From a bacterium (GTDB lineage: Bacteria > UBP4 > UBA4092 > JAOAEQ01): a DNA stretch of 64,000 nt. This document shows positions 51,717 through 60,185 of this stretch, piece after piece (positions within the stretch are counted from its first letter, which is position 1; each line of letters begins with the position of its first letter). Under the pieces are notes generated by a model that was not told the origin of the DNA, searched no databases, and saw only the letters and a program-made list of their open reading frames with translations. A program made the translations under genes and the position numbers. Where the stretch lies: positions 27,149-91,148 of the forward strand of contig JAOAEQ010000013.1 in NCBI GenBank assembly GCA_026416715.1, in the 5' to 3' direction.

Positions 51717-52211
51717 CCAAAATGCAAACTATTCTACCAGCATTATATTCTAGAAAAATCCTAATATGGAAGAAGATATAGAAATACCGATATTTCAATA
51801 TTCCCTAATGTCTAATATTGGGATTTGAAAAATGCTTTATTTTGACGGGAAAATAAAAAGTTGTAGTGCACAATACCGCTGAATCTGTTGTTCTTAAAGA
51901 AGTTTGATATCCTACTACTTAAATCTATCTGCAGCGAGCTCCGCTAAACAAAAACCTTAGCACGCTACCCTGTTCTAAAAGGTTTGATGTTTTAACCCTA
52001 CCATAATATATTCAATATGTGATAAAATTTTATAAGTGAGTTTACTTAAGGTGATGTCTGCTTTATTTACTTTGAGAAAGGTATATAAAGTATAGACAAC
52101 ATTGATACAATTGAAACCAAACTTAATTATTTGGCAATCCTGAATTGTCGAAATATATTTCAGACAATTCAGGAATAAAGGCATAGTTAAGTTCAGAGTT
52201 TCATAAGTCCT
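51717..52211. other. Gene-free region before the secretion genes
   Basis: There is no gene in these 495 bases. The first part has low-complexity words (CCTAATGTCTAATATTGGG near 51806). A strong inverted repeat lies at 52138-52174. Confidence 0.5.
52138..52174. promoter_or_regulatory. Long palindrome upstream of gspE
   Basis: TCCTGAATTGTC pairs perfectly with GACAATTCAGGA. The 13-base centre begins with another palindrome, GAAATATATTTC. The structure ends 38 bases before the gspE start. It may be an operator, a leader hairpin or a bidirectional terminator-like repeat; no T run follows. Confidence 0.55.
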
Positions 52212-53957
52212 ATGATAAGAAAACGGAAAGAATTATTGGGCGAAATGATGATAGATCGGGGATTAATCACCCATGCCCAACTTGAAGAAGGATTACAAAT
52301 TTCGAAAAAAACCGGGGAACGAATTGGAGAATCGTTGATTAAACTTGGATATGTAACTTCTGAAGAAGTATTAACTACACTCGCACAACAATTAAATCTC
52401 CCGTTTATTAAACTTAAAAATTATCAAATTCATCCATCGGTAATTGAGAAAATCCCGGCAAAATTCGTTTTCCATTATAAACTCATTCCGATAAAAGTTG
52501 ACCATGATAAAATTCATATTGCTACCAGCGACCCGTTGGATATGAAAACAATTGATGATATTCGGTTATTACTCTCATACGATGTCGAAACGGCTATTGC
52601 TACTCCAGAAGATATCGCAGAAGCGATTAAAAAATACTATGGTATTGGCGCGGAAACAGTCCAGCGGATGACCGAAGAATCAGCTGCTGAAAAAAAGAAA
52701 AAGAAACAAGAAGTTGAGGTTATTGGAGCGGAATTAAACACAGCGGAAGATATTACTGAAATGGCAGAAGATGCATCAATTATCAAATTTGTGAATCAGA
52801 TATTGGCAGAAGCGTTTGCGAGTCGAGCTACTGATATCCATATCGAACCGTTTGAGAATGAACTCCGCGTTCGATATCGGATTGACGGTATGCTACATGA
52901 ACAGCCGGTGCCTGCAGTAATCAAGAAATTTCAAGCGGCAATATGTTCTCGAATAAAAATCATGGCAAACATGAACATTGCCGAACGCCGGTTACCGCAA
53001 GACGGTCGAATTGAAGTCAAAATGAGCGGGCGAGAATATGATTTACGGGTCTCCACGTTACCTACTGCATTCGGTGAAAGTATTGATATCCGTGTTCTTG
53101 ACCGTAGTAGTATTTTACTTTCACTAGAACAACTGGGATTATCCCCTGAAGGAGTGCAAAAATTTAACCAGCTCCTCAAAAAACCGCATGGCGTTATTCT
53201 GGTTACCGGTCCGACTGGAAGCGGTAAAACAACCACACTCTATGCGTGCTTGAATAAAATTAATTCAATTGATAAGATGATTATTACCATTGAAGACCCG
53301 ATTGAATATGAACTCTATGGGATCAATCAGATTGAAGTACAGCCAAAAATAGACCTTACTTTTGCACGATGCTTGCGCCATATTCTTCGTCATGACCCTA
53401 ATGTAATTTTAGTCGGTGAGATTCGTGACCATGAAACCGCAGAAATCGCTATCCGCACCGCATTAACCGGTCATTTAGTGTTTTCAACCTTGCATACTAA
53501 CGATGCGGCTGGTGCTGTGACCCGATTGTTAGACATGAATATCGAACCGTATTTAGTTGCGTCTTCGGTTGAAGGAATGATTGCGCAACGATTAGTTCGA
53601 GTTATTTGTTCCAATTGCAAAAAAGAATATATACCTGATGCCCAAACCCTGTCGCTGATTGATACCGGTCAAGGGACTAAACTACCGGAGTCGACAAAAT
53701 TATATCGCGGGACTGGCTGTGAATCCTGTCGGTTTACCGGATACAAAGGACGAATAGCGATTTTTGAAATTATCACATTAAACGATAAAATCAAAAGTCT
53801 CATTATGCAACGAGCTCCCGCAAATCAAATTAAACTCGCAGCGATGGCTGATGGCATGCGACCGTTACGACAAGATGGATGGCAGAAAGTATTACAAGGA
53901 ATAACTACCGTGGATGAAGTACTCCGGGTAACACAAGAAGAAGAGTTTACAGAATAA
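52212..53957 (+). CDS. Type II secretion / type IV pilus assembly ATPase (GspE/PilB family)
   Basis: 581 residues. The N-terminal MshEN-type domain (about 1-150) has two helical repeats, LLGEMMIDRGLITHAQLEEG and RIGESLIKLGYVTSEEVLTT; this kind can bind cyclic-di-GMP. The ATPase core follows: ATDIHIEPFENELRVRYRID, Walker A GPTGSGKTTT (about 332-341), Asp box ITIEDPIEYEL, Walker B RHDPNVILVGEIRD and His box LTGHLVFSTLHTNDA. A four-Cys zinc site (CSNC near 466, CESC near 503) marks GspE/PilB rather than PilT. It powers pseudopilus or pilus extension. gspF and a pseudopilin gene follow. Secretion and pilus systems cannot be told apart from these genes alone. Confidence 0.92.
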   Translation: MIRKRKELLGEMMIDRGLITHAQLEEGLQISKKTGERIGESLIKLGYVTSEEVLTTLAQQLNLPFIKLKNYQIHPSVIEKIPAKFVFHYKLIPIKVDHDKIHIATSDPLDMKTIDDIRLLLSYDVETAIATPEDIAEAIKKYYGIGAETVQRMTEESAAEKKKKKQEVEVIGAELNTAEDITEMAEDASIIKFVNQILAEAFASRATDIHIEPFENELRVRYRIDGMLHEQPVPAVIKKFQAAICSRIKIMANMNIAERRLPQDGRIEVKMSGREYDLRVSTLPTAFGESIDIRVLDRSSILLSLEQLGLSPEGVQKFNQLLKKPHGVILVTGPTGSGKTTTLYACLNKINSIDKMIITIEDPIEYELYGINQIEVQPKIDLTFARCLRHILRHDPNVILVGEIRDHETAEIAIRTALTGHLVFSTLHTNDAAGAVTRLLDMNIEPYLVASSVEGMIAQRLVRVICSNCKKEYIPDAQTLSLIDTGQGTKLPESTKLYRGTGCESCRFTGYKGRIAIFEIITLNDKIKSLIMQRAPANQIKLAAMADGMRPLRQDGWQKVLQGITTVDEVLRVTQEEEFTE

Positions 53958-54053
53958 TGATGATTGAAAAGATGTAAATGGATATAAAAAATTGACAAGG
54001 TTTACATATGGTATGCTACCGTATGTTGTATCTATTTACATCATGTTGTTATT

Positions 54054-55298
54054 ATGGCAAAATTTGTTTATCAAGCTCGAAATACGCAAGCGAAACTAAT
54101 TGAAGGAACCTTGGAAGCAGAAAATCAATCTCAAGCGATAGAAAAACTACATGCATTAGGCTTATATCCGATTCGGGTACAAGAAGGAATTGGTAGCCAT
54201 CGATTACTTTCTTCTAAAATTTCCGCATCGTATAAGAAAACAGGTTCCGCTAGATCACTTTGGATAAAATCGAGTGAAATCGCTAATTTCACTCGGCAGT
54301 TAGCTGATTTATTAAGTGCTGGGTTAAGCTTAATGAATGCATTGACGGTTCTATCAAATCAGACAGAAAATACGAAACTCCGTGAAATCGTTAAAATGGT
54401 AAGAAACGAAGTACAGGGAGGTAGTACCCTTGCTGATGCGATGGCTAAACATCCTAAAGTATTTAATCAGCTTTTTGTTAGTATGGTTCGTGCAGGTGAA
54501 ATTGGTGGTTTACTTGAAACCGTGCTGGTACGTTTAGCAGATTTTAGTGAGAAAGAAAGTGAAATGCGTGGGAAAATCTTAACCGCAATGGCGTATCCAC
54601 TGGTTTTAGTTATAGTCGGTACTATTGCGGTCATATTTCTCATAACGTTTATCATACCCCGTTTCGCTGCGATTTTCGAAGAGCTTGGAGTAGCCTTACC
54701 GTTACCGACACAAATACTTATGATGATTTCTAGAATAATGCAACAATACTGGTGGATAGTTTTGTTGGGGGGGAGTATTATTGGTATCGCAGTTTATCGG
54801 TTTATTAAATCTGCTGAAGGGAAACTACGAGTAAACCAATTACAACTTCGAATTCCGGTATTAGGCACTATTATTCGCAAACGCGAAATTGCACGGTTCG
54901 CAAGAACATTCGGTGAGTTACTGAAAAATGGTGTCCCTATCTTAAATGCACTACAAATCTCTGCAGATACTATGACCAATCTGCTAGTCGCCCAGGAGAT
55001 TCGGAAAATCAGAACCAATATTAGCGAAGGTGAACGGATAGCTGAACCGTTACGCCAGAGCGCTATATTCCCACCAATGGTAGTAAATATGATTGCGGTC
55101 GGTGAAGAATCTGGCCATTTAGAAAGTGTGTTAATGAAAATTGCTAATTCCTATGAAGCTGATGTTGACCGGTCGTTGAAAGTATTCACTTCACTACTCG
55201 AACCAGCGGTTATCCTCTGTATGGCATGTATTGTGGGATTCATCGCACTCGCTATGCTTCTGCCCGTATTTACGATTAATCTTAACGTCGGAAAATAG
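54054..55298 (+). CDS. Inner-membrane platform protein (GspF/PilC family)
   Basis: 414 residues with two tandem T2SSF domains (about 75-200 and 280-400), each with a GxxL-type helical bundle: FTRQLADLLSAGLSLMNALT and FARTFGELLKNGVPILNALQ. Three membrane helices are at about 175-200, 225-245 and 385-408. The N-terminus (FVYQARNTQAKLIEGTLEAE...) is the usual cytosolic cap. It anchors the ATPase GspE to the pseudopilus base. It lies 96 bases after gspE, in the same unit. Confidence 0.92.
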   Translation: MAKFVYQARNTQAKLIEGTLEAENQSQAIEKLHALGLYPIRVQEGIGSHRLLSSKISASYKKTGSARSLWIKSSEIANFTRQLADLLSAGLSLMNALTVLSNQTENTKLREIVKMVRNEVQGGSTLADAMAKHPKVFNQLFVSMVRAGEIGGLLETVLVRLADFSEKESEMRGKILTAMAYPLVLVIVGTIAVIFLITFIIPRFAAIFEELGVALPLPTQILMMISRIMQQYWWIVLLGGSIIGIAVYRFIKSAEGKLRVNQLQLRIPVLGTIIRKREIARFARTFGELLKNGVPILNALQISADTMTNLLVAQEIRKIRTNISEGERIAEPLRQSAIFPPMVVNMIAVGEESGHLESVLMKIANSYEADVDRSLKVFTSLLEPAVILCMACIVGFIALAMLLPVFTINLNVGK

Positions 55299-55392
55299 AG
55301 AGAAACAAGAGGTCAATTATCTGAGGGCAGAAAAACGAATGCTTCCATTGATTTTTTGAACTTCATTTGAATTTTAGATTTTGAGCGTTACA

Positions 55393-55941
55393 ATGCCTAT
55401 AATGAATGGTTTCACGCTGCTTGAAATTTTAGTAGTATTGGTTATCGTAACATTGATTGTTGGAGCAGCTATCCCTAATTTCCGTGGTGCATTTGAACAA
55501 TCGCGACTCGAAACAGCTTCTCGAAACTTAGCAACAACGTTAGGTACAGCGCACCACTTATCCGTTATTCACCGGCTAATGTTTCAGGTTAAATTTGATT
55601 TAAATAAACAGGAATATCAGATTATACCTGATAGTAGTTTATTGAAAGATGACGATGAATTACCGAATTATGCGCGTCGACATACATTACCCGATGGTGT
55701 TAAATTTAATACGATTAACATAAATATTCCCAATGTTTCCGAAGCTGATGACGGCACCATCAAAAGTATAGCATTTTATCCTGATGGAAGCACTGATGGC
55801 GCGATTATCTCAATCTCCGATGAGTCTGGCGCTGTGATAACCCTGCAAGTGATGAAAGCTACCGGGTTGATAAAAGTTTCTACTGGACTACCACCAACAA
55901 CCAATGTAACACCAATGATACCGGCATCAGATACTGATTAA
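55393..55941 (+). CDS. GspH/FimT-like pseudopilin
   Basis: 182 residues from ATG 55393. The short leader ends in Gly, followed by FTLLEILVVLVIVTLIVGAA: a class III prepilin signal with Glu at position 5 of the mature protein, cleaved by a prepilin peptidase. The helix continues to FRGAFEQSRLETASRNLATTL; the rest is a beta-rich head with FYPDGSTDGAIISI, typical of GspH/FimT minor pseudopilins. It is the third gene of the gspE-gspF unit. No major pseudopilin or peptidase is in the window. Confidence 0.85.
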   Translation: MPIMNGFTLLEILVVLVIVTLIVGAAIPNFRGAFEQSRLETASRNLATTLGTAHHLSVIHRLMFQVKFDLNKQEYQIIPDSSLLKDDDELPNYARRHTLPDGVKFNTININIPNVSEADDGTIKSIAFYPDGSTDGAIISISDESGAVITLQVMKATGLIKVSTGLPPTTNVTPMIPASDTD

Positions 55942-56017
55942 AAGTTAGGCTTTTAAATTTTTCATTTATAATTGCTATTTACCAAAACTAAACTTGAAAC
56001 AACAAATAATGTAACTT

Positions 56018-57097
56018 ATGCGTACTGGAATCGCTCATCTGCCCCTACACTATGGAAAAACTCCCAGTTGGCTTTTTTCGCGCATGAAATTATTAGCTCG
56101 CGAAATTACCATTGCTATCGTAGAAGAGTTTGGTCCGGATGAAATCGTTCGACGTTTATCCGACCCATTCTGGTTTCAAGCGTTTGGTTGTGTTCTCGGA
56201 TTCGACTGGCATTCCAGTGGAGTTACCACAACGGTCTGCAGCGCTTTGAAAGAAGGACTCAAAGGATTAGAAAACGACCTCGGAGTATATATCACCGGCG
56301 GGAAAGGGAGTACTTCTAGAAAAACACCTACTGAAATTAGAATGTTTAGTAATTATATTTCCGTTGATCCAGAACCGCTGATATATGCGAGTAAAATGTC
56401 AGCAAAAGTAGATAATACTGCGGTCCAGGATGGATACCAGCTTTACCATCATTCGTTTATTTTTACTCAATCTGGTTTATGGACAGTCGTTCAGCAAGGA
56501 ATGAATGTATCGAACCGCTATGCACGAAGATACCATTGGTTATCGGAAACGTTTCATGGTACTAACCACCACAGTTTCGTTAACGAACCACATACAGCTG
56601 TTTGCTGTGATATACGGGGAGAAACGCTAAATCTAGTTGCACGAGAAAGTGAACCCGCACGCAGGATAACCACGCAAATCGCTTGCGAGCATCCGGAAAA
56701 ATCAATCCGAGAACTGAAAACAATTCAACGGCTCGATTTACCCAGCCGACATTCGATAGTTCCGGCAGATATAAATCCTGATCGGTTAACCAAGATATTG
56801 CTCAGAACCTACGAACAGCAACCGCAAAATTTCGAACAGTTACTTGGTATCGAAGGTGTTGGACCCAAAACCGTTCGTGCATTAAGTTTAATTTCAGAAT
56901 TAGTCTATGGGATAGCACCCAGTTTTCGCGATCCGGTTCGATATAGTTTCGCTCATGGTGGAAAAGACGGGCATCCCTACCCGGTCGACCGCAATAATTA
57001 TGATCAATCGATAGCAATCCTTCACCAAGCGCTCAAACAAGCGAAACTTGGTAATCGCGATAAGATGGATGCGTTTAAACGATTACATAGTGTTTAA
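56018..57097 (+). CDS. DUF763 protein with helix-hairpin-helix
   Basis: 359 residues starting MRTGIAHLPLHYGKTPSWLF, the usual DUF763 start. Other family-like stretches are FQAFGCVLGFDWHSSGVTTT, KGSTSRKTPTEI, DGYQLYHHSFIFTQSGLWTVVQQGMN, RRYHWLSETF and HGTNHHSFVNEPHTAVCC. A helix-hairpin-helix lies near 275-290 (LLGIEGVGPKTVRALSLI), followed by FRDPVRYSFAHGGKDGHPYPVDR. DUF763 is widespread in archaea and patchy in bacteria. Its function is unknown to me; conserved His, Asp and Glu clusters plus the HhH suggest a nucleic-acid enzyme (inference). The flanking genes, gspH-like and panE, give no hint. Confidence 0.85.
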   Translation: MRTGIAHLPLHYGKTPSWLFSRMKLLAREITIAIVEEFGPDEIVRRLSDPFWFQAFGCVLGFDWHSSGVTTTVCSALKEGLKGLENDLGVYITGGKGSTSRKTPTEIRMFSNYISVDPEPLIYASKMSAKVDNTAVQDGYQLYHHSFIFTQSGLWTVVQQGMNVSNRYARRYHWLSETFHGTNHHSFVNEPHTAVCCDIRGETLNLVARESEPARRITTQIACEHPEKSIRELKTIQRLDLPSRHSIVPADINPDRLTKILLRTYEQQPQNFEQLLGIEGVGPKTVRALSLISELVYGIAPSFRDPVRYSFAHGGKDGHPYPVDRNNYDQSIAILHQALKQAKLGNRDKMDAFKRLHSV

Positions 57098-57119
57098 TGT
57101 TCACGATTCGGAATAATCT

Positions 57120-58091
57120 ATGAAATTTTTGGTTTTTGGTGCAGGAGCAATTGGTCAAGTTGTAGGTGGATTACTCGCAAAATCCGGAGAATCGGTAACC
57201 CTTTATGGTCGCGCAAAATATTTAGATTACATTAAACAAAATGGATTACGGATTACCGGTATTTGGGGTGAGCATCTAATTCAGAGTCTTGATTGTGTAA
57301 CGGAATTAACCGAATTAGCTAACCACGAATTCGATTATATTTTGCTCACCGTCAAATCGTTTGATACGGAAGGAGCGGTTACGCAATTTGCTCCGTTAGT
57401 TACTAAGAATACGTTAGTCGTATCTCTCCAGAATGGTTTAGGAAATTGGGAAATAATCTCTGCAAAACTCGGCAAAGAAAAAGTTGTCGGCGCACGAGTT
57501 ATTTTTGGTGCTGCAATTCCCGAACCAGGACTAGTAAAAGTAACGGTTTATGCTGAAGAAACTATGCTCGGCCCAATTCAACAAGATATCCCCAATGAAA
57601 TATACAAAAAGATAGAGCTACTCGTTCAACGATTAACGCAGGCTGGGATTCCCGCGAAATTAACAAAAGAAATTACGGGATATCTCTGGCAGAAAGTTAT
57701 GTATAATTCCGCATTGAATCCATTATCCGCATTACTCGGTATGACTTACGGAGAAATTGCAGAGAACCGATATGCGCGCACAATTATGGTCCAAGTTATT
57801 CAGGAAATATATCTTGTCGCTCAAGCGTATCAAATCAAATTAATTTATTCTGACCCTGAAAAATATTTTGAAAAATTTTTCTCTCACGAAGTTCCATCAA
57901 CTGCACCTCATCGGTCGTCGATGCTACAAGCAATCGAAGCCGGTAAACGGGTTGATATCGATGCACTGAACGGTGCGATTGTTAAACTTGCGAAACAAAA
58001 AAATATTCCCGTTCCTGTTAATGAAATACTTACTTTTCTAATCAAAGCAAAAGAAACAGCGGTTCAAAAAGAAGGATTAAATCGTAATTAA
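57120..58091 (+). CDS. panE: 2-dehydropantoate 2-reductase
   Basis: 323 residues. It reduces ketopantoate to pantoate with NADPH in the pantothenate pathway. The nucleotide-binding GAGAIGQVVGGLLAKSG (about 7-23), VKSFDTEGA, LQNGLGNWEII (about 104-114) with the conserved NG, and the catalytic-Lys region YLWQKVMYNSALNPLSALLG (about 190-209) are all present; TAPHRSSMLQAIEAGKRVDIDALNG (as two short runs) is the C-terminal signature. It supplies pantoate for the pathway in which coaX (11418) acts. Its last 15 bases overlap the convergent uvrC gene. Confidence 0.9.
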   Translation: MKFLVFGAGAIGQVVGGLLAKSGESVTLYGRAKYLDYIKQNGLRITGIWGEHLIQSLDCVTELTELANHEFDYILLTVKSFDTEGAVTQFAPLVTKNTLVVSLQNGLGNWEIISAKLGKEKVVGARVIFGAAIPEPGLVKVTVYAEETMLGPIQQDIPNEIYKKIELLVQRLTQAGIPAKLTKEITGYLWQKVMYNSALNPLSALLGMTYGEIAENRYARTIMVQVIQEIYLVAQAYQIKLIYSDPEKYFEKFFSHEVPSTAPHRSSMLQAIEAGKRVDIDALNGAIVKLAKQKNIPVPVNEILTFLIKAKETAVQKEGLNRN

Positions 58092-60002
58092 ATATTGATA
58101 GATTGTTTCAGCCAGTTGTTTACCTATACCGGGTACATGTTGCAAATCATTGACCGTAGCTTTTTTCAATTCCGCAATTGAACCAAAATGACGGAGTAAC
58201 GCAAGTTTTTTTACTTCTCCAATACCTGGAAGTTCATCGAGAAACGATCGTGCACTTTGTTTTTTGCGTAATTGACGATGGTAAGTTATCGCAAATCGAT
58301 GTGCTTCATTACGAATCCGTTGAAGGAGATGTAACCCTTTATTATCCCGCGATAAAATAATTGGTTCATTTTGAGTCGGAAGATATATTTCTTCTAAACG
58401 TTTAGCTAAACCAATAATCGGTATCGTACATTCCAGGTTATGGTTTTTAAAAACGTGGTTCATTGCCTCTTGTGCAGCATGGAGATGTCCTAATCCACCG
58501 TCAATTAAAATCAAATCCGGGTAGAGATACGTTCGTTCGGTTTTTCGTTCGTTATTTCTTTCGTTTTGTTCTTCAAGTAAACGGGTAAATCTTCTTGTAA
58601 TCACTTCCTGCATCATTGCATAATCGTTAATACCTACAACTCGCTTAATTCGAAACCTGCGATATGCTGATTTCACGGGACGACCATTGTTGAATACCAC
58701 TAGCGAACCAACCGCATCGGTTCCACCAATATTCGAAATATCAAACGCTTCGATAATTCGCGGATATACGGGAAGATGTAACGCAAATTTTAGGTCAACC
58801 AGCGATTGCGGTAGTCTCGCTAATTCTGGTTGTCGCCGGGATAATTCTTCCATTAAGAACAATTGTGCATTTTTAGCTACCGTCAGCAATAATTTCTTTT
58901 TATCACCGCGTTGCGGAACCTCAATTGATATTTTCGTTCTACATTTTGAATACAAATCGAACCGACCGTATTCTTTAATTTGACTTAACCATTCAATAAG
59001 TTCCGGTTCATCTTCCGGATGCGCGCATAAATAGAGTTCCCTGGGTATCCGATATGCGATGTGATAGTGCTGTTTGAGAAAGGTTGCATATATTTCTGGT
59101 ATCGATAATCCAGCAACACCTTCTAAGATATATTTTTCTTTTCCGACTAATTTCCCATTTCGAATCACAAACACGGCAACGGCAGCGATTTCCGTATCCG
59201 CAGAAACGTTATCAGCGCAGGTAGCAATCGCTACGAAATCGCGTTCCGCTGCTTCGGGAATGTATATTAACTGTTTAAATTGCATGGACTTAATTGCACG
59301 AAGTTGGTCTCGTATTTTCGCTGCTTCTTCGAACCGCATGGAATCCGATAATTGCTGCATTTTTTGGTTCAAATGGTATTCAACTTCATTATATTTCCCT
59401 TCTAAAAGCATACATATCTGATCGCAAATCAAGCGATAATCTGATTTACTAATATACCCACTACATGGAGCACTACACCGGTTTAAATGGAATTCTAAAC
59501 ATGGTCGAGAACTTGCTTGTTTCCCTTCAACAATTTTGAGCTTACAATTTCGAATCGGGAAAAATGTCCGAAGAAATTGTATTGTTTTCCGCATCGAACT
59601 GGAATGGGGAAAAGGACCGTAATATCTATCGTTATCTTGCTGAGGTAACCGAACTACCAACAACCGCGGATAATCTTCACTATAGGTGAATCGTAACCAG
59701 GGGTATCGTTTATCATCTTTAATCCGGACATTAAATTTCGGTTTAAACTGTTTGATCAAATTTTGTTCAAGCACCAGGGATTCGAGCTCATTTTGAACCA
59801 CAATATAATCTAAATCTGTTGCCCGTTCGAGCATCAATACGGTTTTCGACGGTAGATTGCGTTGGCTATAGAAATATGACCGAACCCGGGATTTCAACGA
59901 ATTCGCTTTTCCAATATAAATCGGTTCATTTCGTTTTCCTTTAAAAATATATACACCGGGTGAATCTGGTAATTGGTCGATTATTTTTTGCCAATTAGTC
60001 AT
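58077..60002 (-). CDS. uvrC: Excinuclease ABC subunit C
   Basis: 641 residues. UvrC makes both incisions in nucleotide-excision repair. Domains are an N-terminal GIY-YIG nuclease (about 10-90: PGVYIFKGKRNEPIYIGKAN), a Cys-containing segment near 145-180 (CLEFHLNRCSAPCSGYIS), a UVR motif binding UvrB (about 205-240: FEEAAKIRDQLRAI), the RNase H-like nuclease (about 380-535: DISNIGGTDAVGSLVVF, FRIKRVVGINDYAMMQEV, DLILIDGGLGHLHAA) and two HhH motifs at the end (LPGIGEVKKLALLRHFG, VPGIGKQLAETIY). It is complete. It overlaps the convergent panE by 15 bases. Confidence 0.94.
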   Translation of the reverse strand: MTNWQKIIDQLPDSPGVYIFKGKRNEPIYIGKANSLKSRVRSYFYSQRNLPSKTVLMLERATDLDYIVVQNELESLVLEQNLIKQFKPKFNVRIKDDKRYPWLRFTYSEDYPRLLVVRLPQQDNDRYYGPFPHSSSMRKTIQFLRTFFPIRNCKLKIVEGKQASSRPCLEFHLNRCSAPCSGYISKSDYRLICDQICMLLEGKYNEVEYHLNQKMQQLSDSMRFEEAAKIRDQLRAIKSMQFKQLIYIPEAAERDFVAIATCADNVSADTEIAAVAVFVIRNGKLVGKEKYILEGVAGLSIPEIYATFLKQHYHIAYRIPRELYLCAHPEDEPELIEWLSQIKEYGRFDLYSKCRTKISIEVPQRGDKKKLLLTVAKNAQLFLMEELSRRQPELARLPQSLVDLKFALHLPVYPRIIEAFDISNIGGTDAVGSLVVFNNGRPVKSAYRRFRIKRVVGINDYAMMQEVITRRFTRLLEEQNERNNERKTERTYLYPDLILIDGGLGHLHAAQEAMNHVFKNHNLECTIPIIGLAKRLEEIYLPTQNEPIILSRDNKGLHLLQRIRNEAHRFAITYHRQLRKKQSARSFLDELPGIGEVKKLALLRHFGSIAELKKATVNDLQHVPGIGKQLAETIYQYLITI

Positions 60003-60185
60003 AGGTATATTCTATCATAGAGCATCGAAACTAAGGCAATGTAACATTGAAAAATTGATTCAACGAGTTATTGGAATAGGAGGCTGGAATTATGTTTAAA
60101 CGTAATTGATAGGAAGAAAAACTTACCCAAAGAATACCATGGCATAGAATAGAAAAAAATGATTTTTAACTATTTACCTGATAAC

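Noticed and set aside
53992..54040. Internal promoter before gspF (TTGACA near 53992)
   Set aside because: No acceptable -10 lies at 16-18 bases; TATGCT is only 14 bases away.
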